This document shows, in pieces, positions 1 to 7,860 of a stretch of 42,122 nucleotides of DNA. The notes beneath the pieces were generated by a model that saw nothing but the letters and a program-made list of their open reading frames with translations, was not told where the DNA came from and did no database searches. How positions within the stretch are numbered: position 1 is the first letter of the stretch; every line of letters begins with the position of its first letter. The position numbers and the translations under genes are program-made. This DNA comes from Clostridiales bacterium (GTDB lineage: Bacteria; Bacillota; Clostridia; Caldicoprobacterales; UBA3941). The stretch covers positions 1-42,122 of the forward strand of contig JAAYRX010000179.1 in assembly GCA_012518535.1 (NCBI GenBank), given 5' to 3'.

Positions 1-57
1 CTTAGAGAAATGTCACCCTTGTTTGTGCAAGAAAAAGGAGGATGCCAATATGTATAG
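1..57 (+). CDS. nifS: Cysteine desulfurase C-terminus (partial, 5' end outside window)
   Basis: The window opens in an open frame of 18 codons ending in TAG at 55-57 and containing LREMSPLF. The LR-MSPL pattern is typical of the C-terminal end of NifS/IscS-type cysteine desulfurases, which supply sulfur for Fe-S cluster assembly. The frame overlaps the start of the NifU scaffold gene by 8 nt, the usual nifS-nifU order, which suggests translational coupling. Only the tail is visible, so the call rests on a short motif plus context. Confidence 0.6.
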   Translation, partial: LREMSPLFVQEKGGCQYV

Positions 58-433
58 TGATAAGGTAATGGATCATTTTACAAACCCACGGAATGTTGGA
101 GAATTGGATAGTCCCGATGGCGTAGGGGAAGTAGGCAATGCAAGATGTGGGGATATAATGAGGATATACTTGAAAGTAGAAAACGATGTTATCGTTGATG
201 TCAAATTTAAGACTTTTGGCTGTGGTGCAGCTATTGCCAGCAGTAGTATGGCCACGGAGTTAATCAAGGGTAAGACTATAGATGAAGCCTTACTTATAAC
301 CAACAAAGCGGTTACCCAGGCATTGGACGGATTACCACCGGTAAAGCTGCATTGCTCTGTTTTAGCGGAAGAGGCTATTCAAAAAGCTATAAGTGATTAT
401 AAGGAGAAGCAGAAAAGCAAAGTGGGTGCATAA
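50..433 (+). CDS. nifU: NifU/IscU-type Fe-S cluster assembly scaffold protein
   Basis: A 127-residue protein of full IscU/NifU N-domain length. It is the cytoplasmic scaffold on which the partner cysteine desulfurase builds [2Fe-2S] or [4Fe-4S] clusters before transfer to apo-proteins. The three cluster ligands are present: Cys33 in ARCGD, Cys58 in FGCGAAIASSS and Cys102 in HCSVLAEEA; Asp35 is also conserved. I chose ATG 50 because AAGGAGG (35-41) lies 8 nt upstream. A longer frame from TTG 23 would start inside the ribosome binding site and add non-homologous residues. The gene overlaps the preceding nifS tail and is followed by an intrinsic terminator, so it ends that operon. Confidence 0.93.
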   Translation: MYSDKVMDHFTNPRNVGELDSPDGVGEVGNARCGDIMRIYLKVENDVIVDVKFKTFGCGAAIASSSMATELIKGKTIDEALLITNKAVTQALDGLPPVKLHCSVLAEEAIQKAISDYKEKQKSKVGA

Positions 434-525
434 AAACCATCCTAAGGATGATTTGTTTATGTTCATTTAACAGCAATACTGTATAATGAGATTAGTAACT
501 TAATTATCGAGAATTTGTGAAAACG

Positions 526-569
526 GCTGAATAATATAGGCAAAACTACCTATATATTCAGCTTTTTTT
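526..569 (+). terminator. Intrinsic terminator after nifU
   Basis: GGCTGAATA-ATATAGG pairs with CCTATAT-ATTCAGC around a short loop and is followed at once by seven T residues (563-569). It closes the nifS-nifU unit. The rest of the 434-738 gap is AT-rich; I see no gene there and no promoter I can defend. Confidence 0.8.
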
Positions 570-738
570 GTCTTAAACCAAGCAAAAAAATTATTCCTAA
601 TTTGTTTGGATACAATAAAATAATGTTTTTTTGTTTTTGGGAGAAACTATGGATAAACTGGATTTTTAGTAAGAATGTTGGGGTGATTGTATAAAGGGTT
701 TAAGTAAAAATGGGTATAAGGACATTATAGGTAAGACG

Positions 739-984
739 GTGATGATGGCTGACGGACAGGAATTGGGAACTATAAGTGATGTCATTTTCAACCCTGAAAA
801 TGGAGAGATAATGGGTTATGAGATCTCTAAAGGGATTATCGATGATTTATTGACTGGACGTAACATATTATCAGGACACTTTTCTCCATATTCGGGCAAG
901 GATGTAATAGTAGTCCCCATAAGTGAGGAAATTCAGGTAAAGCCCAATAATGGAGGAATTATAAATAAATTATCAGATCTTTAG
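739..984 (+). CDS. PRC-barrel domain protein (5' end uncertain)
   Basis: As drawn from GTG 739 the protein has 81 residues and matches the PRC-barrel pattern, with DG-ELG-ISDVIFNPENGEIMGYEI followed by a second short barrel segment. PRC-barrel proteins are small cytoplasmic beta-barrel modules, often of unknown function in Firmicutes. The frame is open upstream to 673 and encodes residues that look like the expected first strand (YKDIIGKTV) but contains no ATG, GTG or TTG. ATG 710, behind AAAGGG, is one base out of frame. The true start is therefore either non-canonical or hidden by a one-base change. The next gene is a YtxH-like small protein; both are probably envelope or stress accessory proteins, which is inference. 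Confidence 0.65.
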   Translation: MMMADGQELGTISDVIFNPENGEIMGYEISKGIIDDLLTGRNILSGHFSPYSGKDVIVVPISEEIQVKPNNGGIINKLSDL

Positions 985-1019
985 TAACATCAATAAAACC
1001 AAGTAAGGAGTGAGCTCTA

Positions 1020-1190
1020 ATGTCAAATAGGTATATAAGCGGGTTTATTGCAGGAGGACTGATAGGAGCAGCTACTGCAATTATCATTTCTTCCAGAACA
1101 GAAAATGATATGAAAAAGAAAATGATAGCCGGTGGGAAAAGTATGGCTGATGTCGCAACGAGAATAATGCCGAGGATGAAAACAAGATAA
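1020..1190 (+). CDS. YtxH-like small membrane-anchored protein
   Basis: A 56-residue ORF. ATG 1020 is preceded by AAGGAGTGAG. Residues 7-24 form one hydrophobic, glycine- and alanine-rich segment (GFIAGGLIGAATAIIIS), followed by a charged tail with basic residues at the end. This layout resembles YtxH-type gas-vesicle-like/stress proteins, which carry an N-terminal membrane segment and a polar tail, but the protein is shorter than most. It lies 35 nt after the PRC-barrel gene and is probably co-transcribed with it. Function unknown. Confidence 0.6.
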   Translation: MSNRYISGFIAGGLIGAATAIIISSRTENDMKKKMIAGGKSMADVATRIMPRMKTR

Positions 1191-1203
1191 TGGATAATTA
1201 AGG

Positions 1204-1238
1204 GAGACCGGACATATAGCTCTGGTCTCTTATCTTCT
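1204..1238 (+). terminator. Probable terminator after the YtxH-like gene
   Basis: GAGACCGGA (1204-1212) pairs with TCTGGTCTC (1221-1229), with one G-U pair, followed by the T-rich TTATCTTCT. The T tract is interrupted, so termination may be incomplete. The remaining bases to the transporter gene show no gene. Confidence 0.5.
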
Positions 1239-1355
1239 CATACCTGGCATTAATTTACTGAGATTGGCTTATTGGGAAAAGCTATAAGTATATAAGGCCT
1301 GAGCTTATAATCAAAATAAAGAGGTTCATAATTAGGAAGGGAATGTTGGTGCAAT

Positions 1356-2408
1356 TTGGGAATGTGGGCACGTAGACGGATAATAGTCCTAACTATCTTC
1401 TTTCTGGTAATAGCCCTGCTGTTATGGGGGATTATAATTCAGTTGCCAAAGATAGCAGAAATCTCTAAATACATCTTTTTTTCAGCAGTAGTTGCCTATA
1501 TTTTAACACCTCTTAACCGATGGCTTGAACTATATATGTCCCCTGCCAAGGCTGTGATTCTTTTGTATTTGTTATTAGTCTTTGTATCAGTTTTACTTAT
1601 GGTATTATTCATTCCTATATTGATTAAGCAAGCGGTAGCCCTAATTCATAAGCTACCACTTATTATCATGGAAATACAAACCTATATAATGAAACTGCAA
1701 AATTACATAAACAGGCTAGGTGTGCCCTATAGCATTCAGCTTACCATTAACGAATATCGACTCAATTGTGAAAGATGGCTCTTATCCTTTATCAAGGGAA
1801 AGATGAAAGATCCAGTAGAAGGGGTGACTAAGATTACTGCCATATTTACCATACCTGTACTAAGTTTTTATTTTATAAAGGATAGGGAGTATTTTAAAAG
1901 GCTTGGTTTAAGCTTAATACCAAGCAAGGTACGAAACCCTATCCATAAGATGGCAGTGGAGATAAGTAAGATTCTAAACCAATTTATTCGAGGACAGCTC
2001 TTAGTGGCTGCCATAGTAGGGATTCTTGCAACAATAGGCTATATGATAATCGGATTACCCTATGCTGCAGTAATGGGTTTGTTAGCCGGTATATTTGAAA
2101 TTATACCCTATTTGGGTCCTGTTTTGGGAGCAATACCGGCTGGTATGATTGCCGTTTTGCATTCACCATCAAAGTTGTTAGCATCAATAATGGTTATGAT
2201 TATTGTCCAACAACTTGAAAGCAATATCTTTACGCCTAAAATTATGGGAGACCATGTAGGAATGCATCCGGTATATATAATTTTAGCTCTATGGATAGCA
2301 GGGTCGTCCTTCGGTATAGTAGGGATGTTTTTTGCTGTACCTGCTGTGCTCATACTAAAGGTATTAATTAAGAACCTATATCTTGGTATTGTATCGGGGA
2401 ATTATTGA
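1356..2408 (+). CDS. AI-2E family transporter (PerM/YtvI-like integral membrane protein)
   Basis: A 350-residue polytopic membrane protein. It has two hydrophobic segments near the N-terminus, a third at about 65-95, a soluble helical stretch, then a cluster of membrane segments from about 165 to the end. The C-terminal half carries family signatures: IPVLSFYFIKDRE, FIRGQLLVA, IIPYLGPVLGAIPAG and FFAVPAVLILKVL. Family members have been linked to autoinducer-2 export or to Na+/H+ antiport, so the substrate cannot be assigned. TTG 1356 lies 14 nt after AGGAAGGG; ATG 1362 is an alternative two codons in. No other start codon is in frame upstream. The gene directly precedes the alaS leader, a common arrangement in Clostridia. 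Confidence 0.88.
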   Translation: MGMWARRRIIVLTIFFLVIALLLWGIIIQLPKIAEISKYIFFSAVVAYILTPLNRWLELYMSPAKAVILLYLLLVFVSVLLMVLFIPILIKQAVALIHKLPLIIMEIQTYIMKLQNYINRLGVPYSIQLTINEYRLNCERWLLSFIKGKMKDPVEGVTKITAIFTIPVLSFYFIKDREYFKRLGLSLIPSKVRNPIHKMAVEISKILNQFIRGQLLVAAIVGILATIGYMIIGLPYAAVMGLLAGIFEIIPYLGPVLGAIPAGMIAVLHSPSKLLASIMVMIIVQQLESNIFTPKIMGDHVGMHPVYIILALWIAGSSFGIVGMFFAVPAVLILKVLIKNLYLGIVSGNY

Positions 2409-2467
2409 TAGAGTGGTAATTTGCTTAGGTGTGATTAATGAATTTAAATAGCTATTCAAGCTAAATA

Positions 2468-2496
2468 TTGACAAATTTCATTGTCTTCTATATAAT
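2468..2496 (+). promoter_or_regulatory. Sigma-A promoter of the alaS T-box transcript
   Basis: TTGACA (2468-2473) and TATAAT (2491-2496) are both perfect consensus hexamers separated by exactly 17 nt. Transcription would begin near 2503, just before the T-box leader. Confidence 0.88.
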
Positions 2497-2502
2497 GGGC
2501 AT

Positions 2503-2745
2503 AAATGATTGATAGAAGCTATGAAAGGGAGTAGTAAACCAGATCCAGTCCTTAAGCGAGAAGGGGAAGGTGTGAGCCCTTCGGATATGGTTGGTTGAAG
2601 CCGTCCTGGAGCCCTGCAGCTGAATCTTTAGGCTGCGGCGGTGATAAACCGTTATAAATACTGAGTGATCGAATATACATTCGATAACAAGGGTGGTACC
2701 GCGTACAACTACGTCCCTTCTGTTAGAAGGGGCTTTTTTATTATA
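2503..2745 (+). promoter_or_regulatory. T-box riboswitch leader of alaS
   Basis: The leader contains the T-box antiterminator signature GGGTGGTACCGCG (2691-2703), whose bulge pairs with the acceptor end of uncharged tRNA. Upstream are stem-I elements AGTAGTAAACC and GCGAGAAGGGGAAGGTGTGAG, and a GCAGC/GGCTGC helix. A terminator hairpin follows (CCCTTCT/AGAAGGG with a T run, 2715-2740). Uncharged tRNA-Ala is expected to stabilise the antiterminator and allow alaS transcription. A GCC triplet at 2600-2602 is a possible alanine specifier codon, but I could not fold stem I well enough to be sure. Confidence 0.93.
2715..2740 (+). terminator. T-box-controlled attenuator of alaS
   Basis: CCCTTCT (2715-2721) pairs with AGAAGGG (2725-2731) across a 3-nt loop, followed by GC and a run of six T. 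It is mutually exclusive with the T-box antiterminator and ends about 24 nt before the alaS start. Confidence 0.85.
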
Positions 2746-2763
2746 TTGTCAGGAGGATTAAAG

Positions 2764-5409
2764 ATGGAAAAAATGGGATTAAACCAGTTGCGTCATGCTT
2801 TCTTAAAGTTTTTTGAAGAAAAGGATCATCTGATCATGCCTAGTGCTTCGTTGGTTCCCAAATCAGATAAGAGTCTACTGTTGATTAATTCGGGTATGGC
2901 CCCACTAAAAGCCTACTTTACCGGACAGGAAACACCTCCTAGTCCAAGAGTGACCACATGTCAAAAATGTATTAGAACCCCAGATATAGATATAGTAGGA
3001 AAAACTGCCAGGCATGGTACGTTTTTCGAAATGCTTGGTAATTTCTCTTTTGGCGACTATTTTAAAAGAGAGGCAATTGTCTGGGCATGGGAATTTGTAA
3101 CTGAAGTACTAAAGCTTCCACTGGAGAGACTCTGGGTTACCATATATCTGGAAGACGATGAAGCATATGAGATATGGACTGATGTAGTAGGTCTAGACCC
3201 CCAACGGATTGTTCGTATGGGTAAGGAAGATAACTTTTGGGAGATTGGTGTCGGTCCATGTGGTCCATGTTCGGAAATATTCTTCGATAGGGGTAAGGAG
3301 CACGGATGTGGCAGCGATAATTGTGCAATAGGATGCGATTGCGATAGGTTTGTTGAATTTTGGAATCTGGTATTTACACAATTTGATAGAGATGAGGAAG
3401 GTAATTATCATCCCTTGGAACATCCCAGCATTGATACGGGAATGGGATTGGAGAGAATCGCTGCTATTATGCAGGGTGTAAATTCTCTATTCGAAGTGGA
3501 TACCATAAAAAATATTATGAAGGAAGCCAGCCGGATATCTGGAATTAGGTATGGTGATAATGCCAACACGGATATATCCCTAAGAGTTATAACAGACCAT
3601 ATAAGAGGAACCGTTTTTATGATCTCCGATGGAATTATCCCGTCCAATGAAGGAAGGGGATATGTCCTTAGGAGAATTCTGAGGAGAGCTGCCAGACATG
3701 GAAAACTGATTGGCATCAAGAACATGTTTTTATCGGATCTGGCAAAGATAGTTATTCGGGAGTCGGGAGACGCTTATCCAGAGTTAAGGGAAAAACAGCA
3801 GTATATTCTGAAGGTTATTCAAGTAGAGGAGGAAAGATTTAACGAGACCATAGACCAGGGTTTAATCATATTAAAGGGCTATATTGATAATATCAAAAAG
3901 GCTAAATCAAAAGTCCTGGATGGCAAAAGTGCCTTTAGGCTATATGATACCTATGGCTTTCCCTTGGATTTAACCAGGGAAATTTTGGAGGAAGAAGGCT
4001 TTGATGTTGATGAAGCTGGATTCAATGCAGAAATGAAGGATCAGCGAGAGCGGGCCAGATCAGCAAGGGAAGAGACGAACTATATGGGTGAAGAAGATCC
4101 GATCTATGGGCTTTTGAAACCGGATGAAAAGACTGACTTCGTTGGTTACCATACTCTTAATATCCGAAGTAGGGTGATCGGTTTAATTAAAGATAATCAA
4201 CGTGTTGACTCTGCTAATCAAGGTGACCATGTACTGGTGATTTTGGATAAAACTCCCTTTTACGCAGAAAGTGGCGGACAGATAGGTGATAGGGGACTGC
4301 TGCAAACCGACGAAGTCACGGTGGAGATCGAAGATGTTAATATGTTACACGGAGATCATATAGTCCATAAGGGGAAAGTGCTTTATGGAACAATTAGGAC
4401 AAATCAAGAATTAGAAGCAAAGGTTCTAACAGAGGAAAGGTTATCAACAGCCCGTAACCACTCTGCTACCCACCTATTGCACAAAGCTCTTAAGGAAGTT
4501 TTGGGAGACCATGTGGAACAGGCTGGGTCTCTGGTTGCACCCACGAGATTAAGGTTTGATTTTTCTCATTTTGCTCCATTAACTGACGAGGAGATTGATA
4601 GGGTAGAGGGAATAGTAAACAAGAAAATAATGGAAGCTTTGTCTATTGATATTATCGAGACCACATATGATGATGCCAGGAGTTTAGGAGCTGTAGCACT
4701 ATTCGGTGAAAAATATGGAGACATCGTAAGGGTAGTAAAGATGGGGGATTATAGCATCGAACTCTGTGGTGGGACTCATCTTTCCAATACTGGGCAGGCA
4801 GGCTTATTCAAGATCATAAGCGAAACTGGAATAGCTGCCGGCGTAAGAAGGATCGAAGCGGTTACTGGATCCGGAGCTATACAATGGGTAAAACAGCAAA
4901 ACGAGCTAATAAATCAGGTGTCAGAAGTTCTAAAAACCAATCCTACAGGAGTTATACAAAAGGCCAAGGGTATAATGGAGCAGGTTAAGGAATATGAACA
5001 TGAGATACAAATTCTAAAAAGACAACTAATGCAGGGAACTGTAGACATGTTAATGTCCGATAGGAAGTCTATAAATGGTATTCAGTTTATAACTGGCAAT
5101 GTTGAACGACAGGATATGAATACTCTGAGGGATACTGCAGATATTCTAAGAAATAAGCTGAAGTCCGGAGTCGTTGTGTTGGCATCCGAATATCAGGGCA
5201 AGGTCAATATGATAGCTGCTGCAACTAAGGATATGATTGGTAAGGGGATTCATTCAGGAAACCTCATAAGAGAGGTAGCTAAAGTCACAGGTGGGGGCGG
5301 CGGCGGACGACCTGATATGGCTCAGGCAGGAGGCAAGGATCCATTAAAGATATCACAAGCACTGGATAAGGTAGAAGTTATACTTGCACATCAGTTGGAT
5401 AATCAATAA
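2764..5409 (+). CDS. alaS: Alanine--tRNA ligase
   Basis: The protein has 881 residues, normal AlaRS length. It charges tRNA-Ala and edits Ser/Gly mischarging. Domains in order are the class II catalytic core (from MGLNQLRHAFLKFFEEKDH, with MLGNFSFGDYF and GMGLERIA), the tRNA-recognition region, the editing domain with zinc motif HSATH (566-570) and CGGTH (668-672), and the C-Ala domain with its glycine-rich loop from residue 843 and RPDMAQAGG. ATG 2764 follows AGGAGG at 2750. The frame stays open back into the T-box terminator, but that extension is leader RNA. Expression should follow tRNA-Ala charging through the T-box. A strong hairpin lies 51 nt after the stop. Confidence 0.98.
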   Translation: MEKMGLNQLRHAFLKFFEEKDHLIMPSASLVPKSDKSLLLINSGMAPLKAYFTGQETPPSPRVTTCQKCIRTPDIDIVGKTARHGTFFEMLGNFSFGDYFKREAIVWAWEFVTEVLKLPLERLWVTIYLEDDEAYEIWTDVVGLDPQRIVRMGKEDNFWEIGVGPCGPCSEIFFDRGKEHGCGSDNCAIGCDCDRFVEFWNLVFTQFDRDEEGNYHPLEHPSIDTGMGLERIAAIMQGVNSLFEVDTIKNIMKEASRISGIRYGDNANTDISLRVITDHIRGTVFMISDGIIPSNEGRGYVLRRILRRAARHGKLIGIKNMFLSDLAKIVIRESGDAYPELREKQQYILKVIQVEEERFNETIDQGLIILKGYIDNIKKAKSKVLDGKSAFRLYDTYGFPLDLTREILEEEGFDVDEAGFNAEMKDQRERARSAREETNYMGEEDPIYGLLKPDEKTDFVGYHTLNIRSRVIGLIKDNQRVDSANQGDHVLVILDKTPFYAESGGQIGDRGLLQTDEVTVEIEDVNMLHGDHIVHKGKVLYGTIRTNQELEAKVLTEERLSTARNHSATHLLHKALKEVLGDHVEQAGSLVAPTRLRFDFSHFAPLTDEEIDRVEGIVNKKIMEALSIDIIETTYDDARSLGAVALFGEKYGDIVRVVKMGDYSIELCGGTHLSNTGQAGLFKIISETGIAAGVRRIEAVTGSGAIQWVKQQNELINQVSEVLKTNPTGVIQKAKGIMEQVKEYEHEIQILKRQLMQGTVDMLMSDRKSINGIQFITGNVERQDMNTLRDTADILRNKLKSGVVVLASEYQGKVNMIAAATKDMIGKGIHSGNLIREVAKVTGGGGGGRPDMAQAGGKDPLKISQALDKVEVILAHQLDNQ

Positions 5410-5460
5410 CCGGATAGATCTCTATTGAGCTTTACATGCAATGCCGCAATATTACTAACT

Positions 5461-5495
5461 GGGGGCATGTTCAATGCCCCCGTAAATTGTTTTAA
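5461..5495 (+). terminator. Terminator after alaS
   Basis: GGGGGCAT (5461-5468) and ATGCCCCC (5474-5481) form an 8-bp perfect GC-rich stem with a 5-nt loop. The tail GTAAATTGTTTTAAT is U-rich but interrupted. The position fits termination of alaS. Confidence 0.7.
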
Positions 5496-5514
5496 TAGTA
5501 CTCGTAATCAATAC

Positions 5515-5543
5515 TTGTTATATATGATGACTATAGATATACT
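5515..5543 (+). promoter_or_regulatory. Promoter of the ireB-AKR-ruvX unit
   Basis: TTGTTA (5515-5520) and TATACT (5538-5543) are separated by 17 nt and lie about 78 nt before the ireB start, just after the alaS terminator. Confidence 0.6.
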
Positions 5544-5620
5544 AGAAGTCAGAACATAGTAAAGCATTTTAAGTAATGGGTGTAGTCTATCTTGTATTAC
5601 ATAGGAGGTGGGTATGTTTT

Positions 5621-5881
5621 ATGGATAGGGATATACAAAAGACCATGAAGTTTAGCCTTGATAAGGATAACGGTAAGACCCCTAAAGAAATATTGTTGAG
5701 GGTTTATAGTGCCTTAAGGGAAAAGGGATATGATCCTGTAAACCAGATAGTTGGATATTTAATATCCGGTGACCCCACTTATATTACCAGCCACCAAAAT
5801 GCCAGAGCATTAATTCGTAGGCTGGAAAGAGATGAATTACTTGAAGAGCTTATCTTACATTACATTGAATCAAACAAGTAA
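5621..5881 (+). CDS. ireB: IreB family regulatory phosphoprotein (UPF0297/DUF965)
   Basis: An 86-residue protein. In Enterococcus faecalis, IreB is phosphorylated on N-terminal threonines by the kinase IreK and modulates cephalosporin resistance; the family is conserved in Firmicutes next to ruvX. The sequence shows an N-terminal threonine (QKTMKF, Thr8), the [31 protein letters not shown] core and the [20 protein letters not shown] end. ATG 5621 gives a protein of family length; AGGAGGTG lies about 11 nt upstream. ATG 5576 would add 15 unrelated residues, and ATG 5614 is out of frame and stops at once. The promoter at 5515-5543 drives it together with the AKR and ruvX genes. Confidence 0.92.
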   Translation: MDRDIQKTMKFSLDKDNGKTPKEILLRVYSALREKGYDPVNQIVGYLISGDPTYITSHQNARALIRRLERDELLEELILHYIESNK

Positions 5882-5916
5882 CATGCATAATTATGAAAGA
5901 GAGATATTGTCAGCAA

Positions 5917-6864
5917 ATGATCTATAGCGAATTAGGTAAAACTGGGATAAAGGTTTCCAAGCTTTGTTTTGGTTCCCTGACCCTGGGGCCTTTGCAAAAG
6001 AATTTATCCGTAGAGGAAGGTGCAGCGGTAATCAGGAGAGCTGCTGAAATGGGGGTTAACTTTATAGATACGGCTGATCTATATGGTACCTACCCATACA
6101 TTAGAGAAATACTAAAGGATTTCCCCGATATGGTGGTTTCTAGCAAATCCTATGCCTATGATATTAAGACAGCAGAGGAAACATTAAACAGGGCTTTAGC
6201 TGGCATAAGCAGGGACTATATTGATTGTTTCCTGTTACATGAGCAGGAGGGCCCATTGACTCTGAAGGGACATTGGGAAGCAATCGAATATCTGTCCCGG
6301 TGTAAGAACAAAGGATTAGTAAGAGCGATAGGAATTTCTACACACCACGTAGCTGGTGTTAGGGCAGCCGCAGAAATTCCAGAAATTGATATTATCCATC
6401 CTATAATAAATTATAGGGGTGTGGGCATAGTAGATGGAGATTTAGAGGACATGGAACAGGCTATATCGTTGGCCTGGTCCAAGGGGAAGGGTATATATGC
6501 TATGAAAGCTTTGGGAGGTGGACACCTTATACCAGATCTTCAGAAAGCCTTTGACTATATTTTAAACTTCCCTTACCTCCATTCCGTAGCCGTTGGTATG
6601 CAAATGACGGAAGAAGTCGAAATTAATGTGGATATCTTTAATGGTATAATTCCAAATAAGGATAAATTGGATTCAGTAAGATATTACGAAAGAAAACTTT
6701 TCATTCAAGACTGGTGTACCGGTTGCGGCAGATGTATAAGAAGATGTCAGCAAGGAGCCCTTATCATAGGTGAAGATGGTAAATCACAAGTAGATGGTAA
6801 TAAATGTATCCTTTGCGGCTATTGTGGTTCAGTCTGCAAGGAGCTGGCTATTAAGGTTATTTAG
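5917..6864 (+). CDS. Aldo/keto reductase with C-terminal 2x[4Fe-4S] ferredoxin domain
   Basis: A 315-residue protein in two parts. Residues 1 to about 250 are an AKR-type TIM barrel: ELGKTGIKVSKLCFG start, NFIDTADLYGTYP with the catalytic Asp/Tyr region, YIDCFLLHEQ for the conserved His, and YAMKALGGGHL. The last 50 residues hold two four-cysteine motifs, CTGCGRCIRRC and CILCGYCGSVC, each able to bind a [4Fe-4S] cluster. Such fusions are common in anaerobes and probably link the barrel to ferredoxin-like electron transfer; the substrate is unknown. ATG 5917 matches the family start; ATG 5893 is possible, and neither has a good ribosome binding site. Confidence 0.85.
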   Translation: MIYSELGKTGIKVSKLCFGSLTLGPLQKNLSVEEGAAVIRRAAEMGVNFIDTADLYGTYPYIREILKDFPDMVVSSKSYAYDIKTAEETLNRALAGISRDYIDCFLLHEQEGPLTLKGHWEAIEYLSRCKNKGLVRAIGISTHHVAGVRAAAEIPEIDIIHPIINYRGVGIVDGDLEDMEQAISLAWSKGKGIYAMKALGGGHLIPDLQKAFDYILNFPYLHSVAVGMQMTEEVEINVDIFNGIIPNKDKLDSVRYYERKLFIQDWCTGCGRCIRRCQQGALIIGEDGKSQVDGNKCILCGYCGSVCKELAIKVI

Positions 6865-6930
6865 TGGTACACCTATTTCAGGTATAGCAGGATGAAATAG
6901 AAGGAAGATTATATAGGAGGCAATCATACT

Positions 6931-7365
6931 TTGAGGATTTTGGCTATGGATGTTGGTGACAGGCGAATAGGGATGGCTATTAGTGATAGTTTAGGTTTGA
7001 TGGCTCATGGCATCGAAACACTGGTTAGAAAGGGCGAAAAGCATGACATGGAACGTATTGGGCAAATAATAGATATATATAAGCCGGATAAAATGGTTTT
7101 AGGTCTGCCTATCAATATGAATGGCACCATAGGTCCTCAAAGTGAGAAGGTTAAAAAGTTCGGAGACTTGATAAAAGAACATGGTTTTACCGGGGATATT
7201 ATCTATTGGGATGAAAGGCTCACCTCAATGCAAGCTAATCGTATTATGATAGATGCTGATGTTAGCAGGAAGAAAAGAAAAGAGAACGTAGACATGATGG
7301 CAGCTATTTTTATCCTACAGGGTTATCTGGATTTTACAAACAACAAAAAAAGGGGGGGGAATTAG
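6931..7365 (+). CDS. ruvX: Putative pre-16S rRNA nuclease / Holliday junction resolvase-like protein YqgF
   Basis: A 144-residue RNase H-fold protein of standard length. The family has been assigned to processing the 5' end of 16S rRNA and, earlier, to Holliday junction resolution. Motifs visible are [14 protein letters not shown] with catalytic Asp7, the LGLPINMNG strand, the YWDERLTS glutamate and the ENVDMMAA aspartate, which together form the acidic active site. TTG 6931 is preceded by AGGAGG (6915-6920). The gene overlaps nothing and is 2 nt from the DUF1292 gene. The C-terminus is encoded by an A7-G8 homopolymer stretch (7345-7359), a place where sequencing or polymerase slippage is possible. 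Confidence 0.92.
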   Translation: MRILAMDVGDRRIGMAISDSLGLMAHGIETLVRKGEKHDMERIGQIIDIYKPDKMVLGLPINMNGTIGPQSEKVKKFGDLIKEHGFTGDIIYWDERLTSMQANRIMIDADVSRKKRKENVDMMAAIFILQGYLDFTNNKKRGGN

Positions 7366-7367
7366 AG

Positions 7368-7658
7368 ATGGACAATAAAAATCTAGTTGAACTGATAGAC
7401 GATGACAGCAACAAGTTTATCTTTGAATATATTATGACAATAGATTTTGGAGAAAAGGAATATGTGGTATTGACACCCATGACCTCCCAAGTAGAAGTTG
7501 TTCAGAATAATTATGAAGACCAGGTTGTTATTCTTAGAGTAGAGCATGATACAAATCAGGAAAACATTTATGTTAGTATAGATGATGAAGATGAACTAAA
7601 TGAAGTCTTTGAAGCCTTCTGTGAAATAGTGACACAGAGTGATGAAGAGGATCCCTAA
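7368..7658 (+). CDS. DUF1292 (YrzB) family protein
   Basis: A 96-residue, strongly acidic protein with ATG 7368 just behind the GGGGGGGG run that serves as ribosome binding site. The FEYIMTIDFGEKEYVVLTP core and the acidic C-terminus (DDEDELNEVFEAF) match the DUF1292 family, which is regularly found downstream of ireB and ruvX in Firmicutes. No enzymatic motif is visible and function is unknown. The stop codon lies inside the loop of the terminator that ends the operon. Confidence 0.88.
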   Translation: MDNKNLVELIDDDSNKFIFEYIMTIDFGEKEYVVLTPMTSQVEVVQNNYEDQVVILRVEHDTNQENIYVSIDDEDELNEVFEAFCEIVTQSDEEDP

Positions 7659-7674
7659 AAAGGATCCTTTTTTT
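7648..7674 (+). terminator. Intrinsic terminator ending the ireB-DUF1292 operon
   Basis: AGGATCC (7648-7654) pairs with GGATCCT (7662-7668) across a CTAAAAA loop that includes the DUF1292 stop codon, followed by seven T. It separates the housekeeping operon from the flagellar one. Confidence 0.88.
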
Positions 7675-7712
7675 ATGAAAAAAGTACTATGGAAAGTTAT
7701 TCCGTCATATTG

Positions 7713-7750
7713 TATAATTAGACTTAATATGATAAAATTGTATAAACTAT
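7713..7750 (+). repeat. 38-bp direct repeat, copy 1, upstream of flgB
   Basis: Identical to 7773-7810, at an offset of exactly 60 bp with a 22-bp spacer. Each copy contains TTAGAC, 17 nt, then TATAAA (here 7718-7723 and 7741-7746), a plausible sigma-A-type promoter. It may be a duplicated flagellar-operon promoter or a paired regulator site. Confidence 0.85.
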
Positions 7751-7772
7751 TTAAAAAAAACTAAAAAAATAA

Positions 7773-7810
7773 TATAATTAGACTTAATATGATAAAATTG
7801 TATAAACTAT
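7773..7810 (+). repeat. 38-bp direct repeat, copy 2, upstream of flgB
   Basis: Exact second copy of 7713-7750, with candidate -35 TTAGAC (7778-7783) and -10 TATAAA (7801-7806). It ends 111 nt before the flgB start and is the best candidate for the proximal promoter of the motility operon. I see no sigma-D-type element here. Confidence 0.85.
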
Positions 7811-7860
7811 CCATAAACCATAAATTCCAAAATATTTGTCAACCAAAAGGGATAGGTTTT

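Noticed and set aside
434-525. Small hairpin CATCC-TAA-GGATG just after nifU
   Set aside because: The stem is only 5 bp and has no T tract; the stronger terminator lies at 526-569.
2665-2763. N-terminal extension of AlaS
   Set aside because: These codons fall in the T-box antiterminator and terminator; AGGAGG and ATG 2764 define the real start.
7345-7359. A7-G8 tract suggesting a frameshift at the end of ruvX
   Set aside because: RuvX has normal length and the next gene starts correctly; the G run simply serves as its ribosome binding site.
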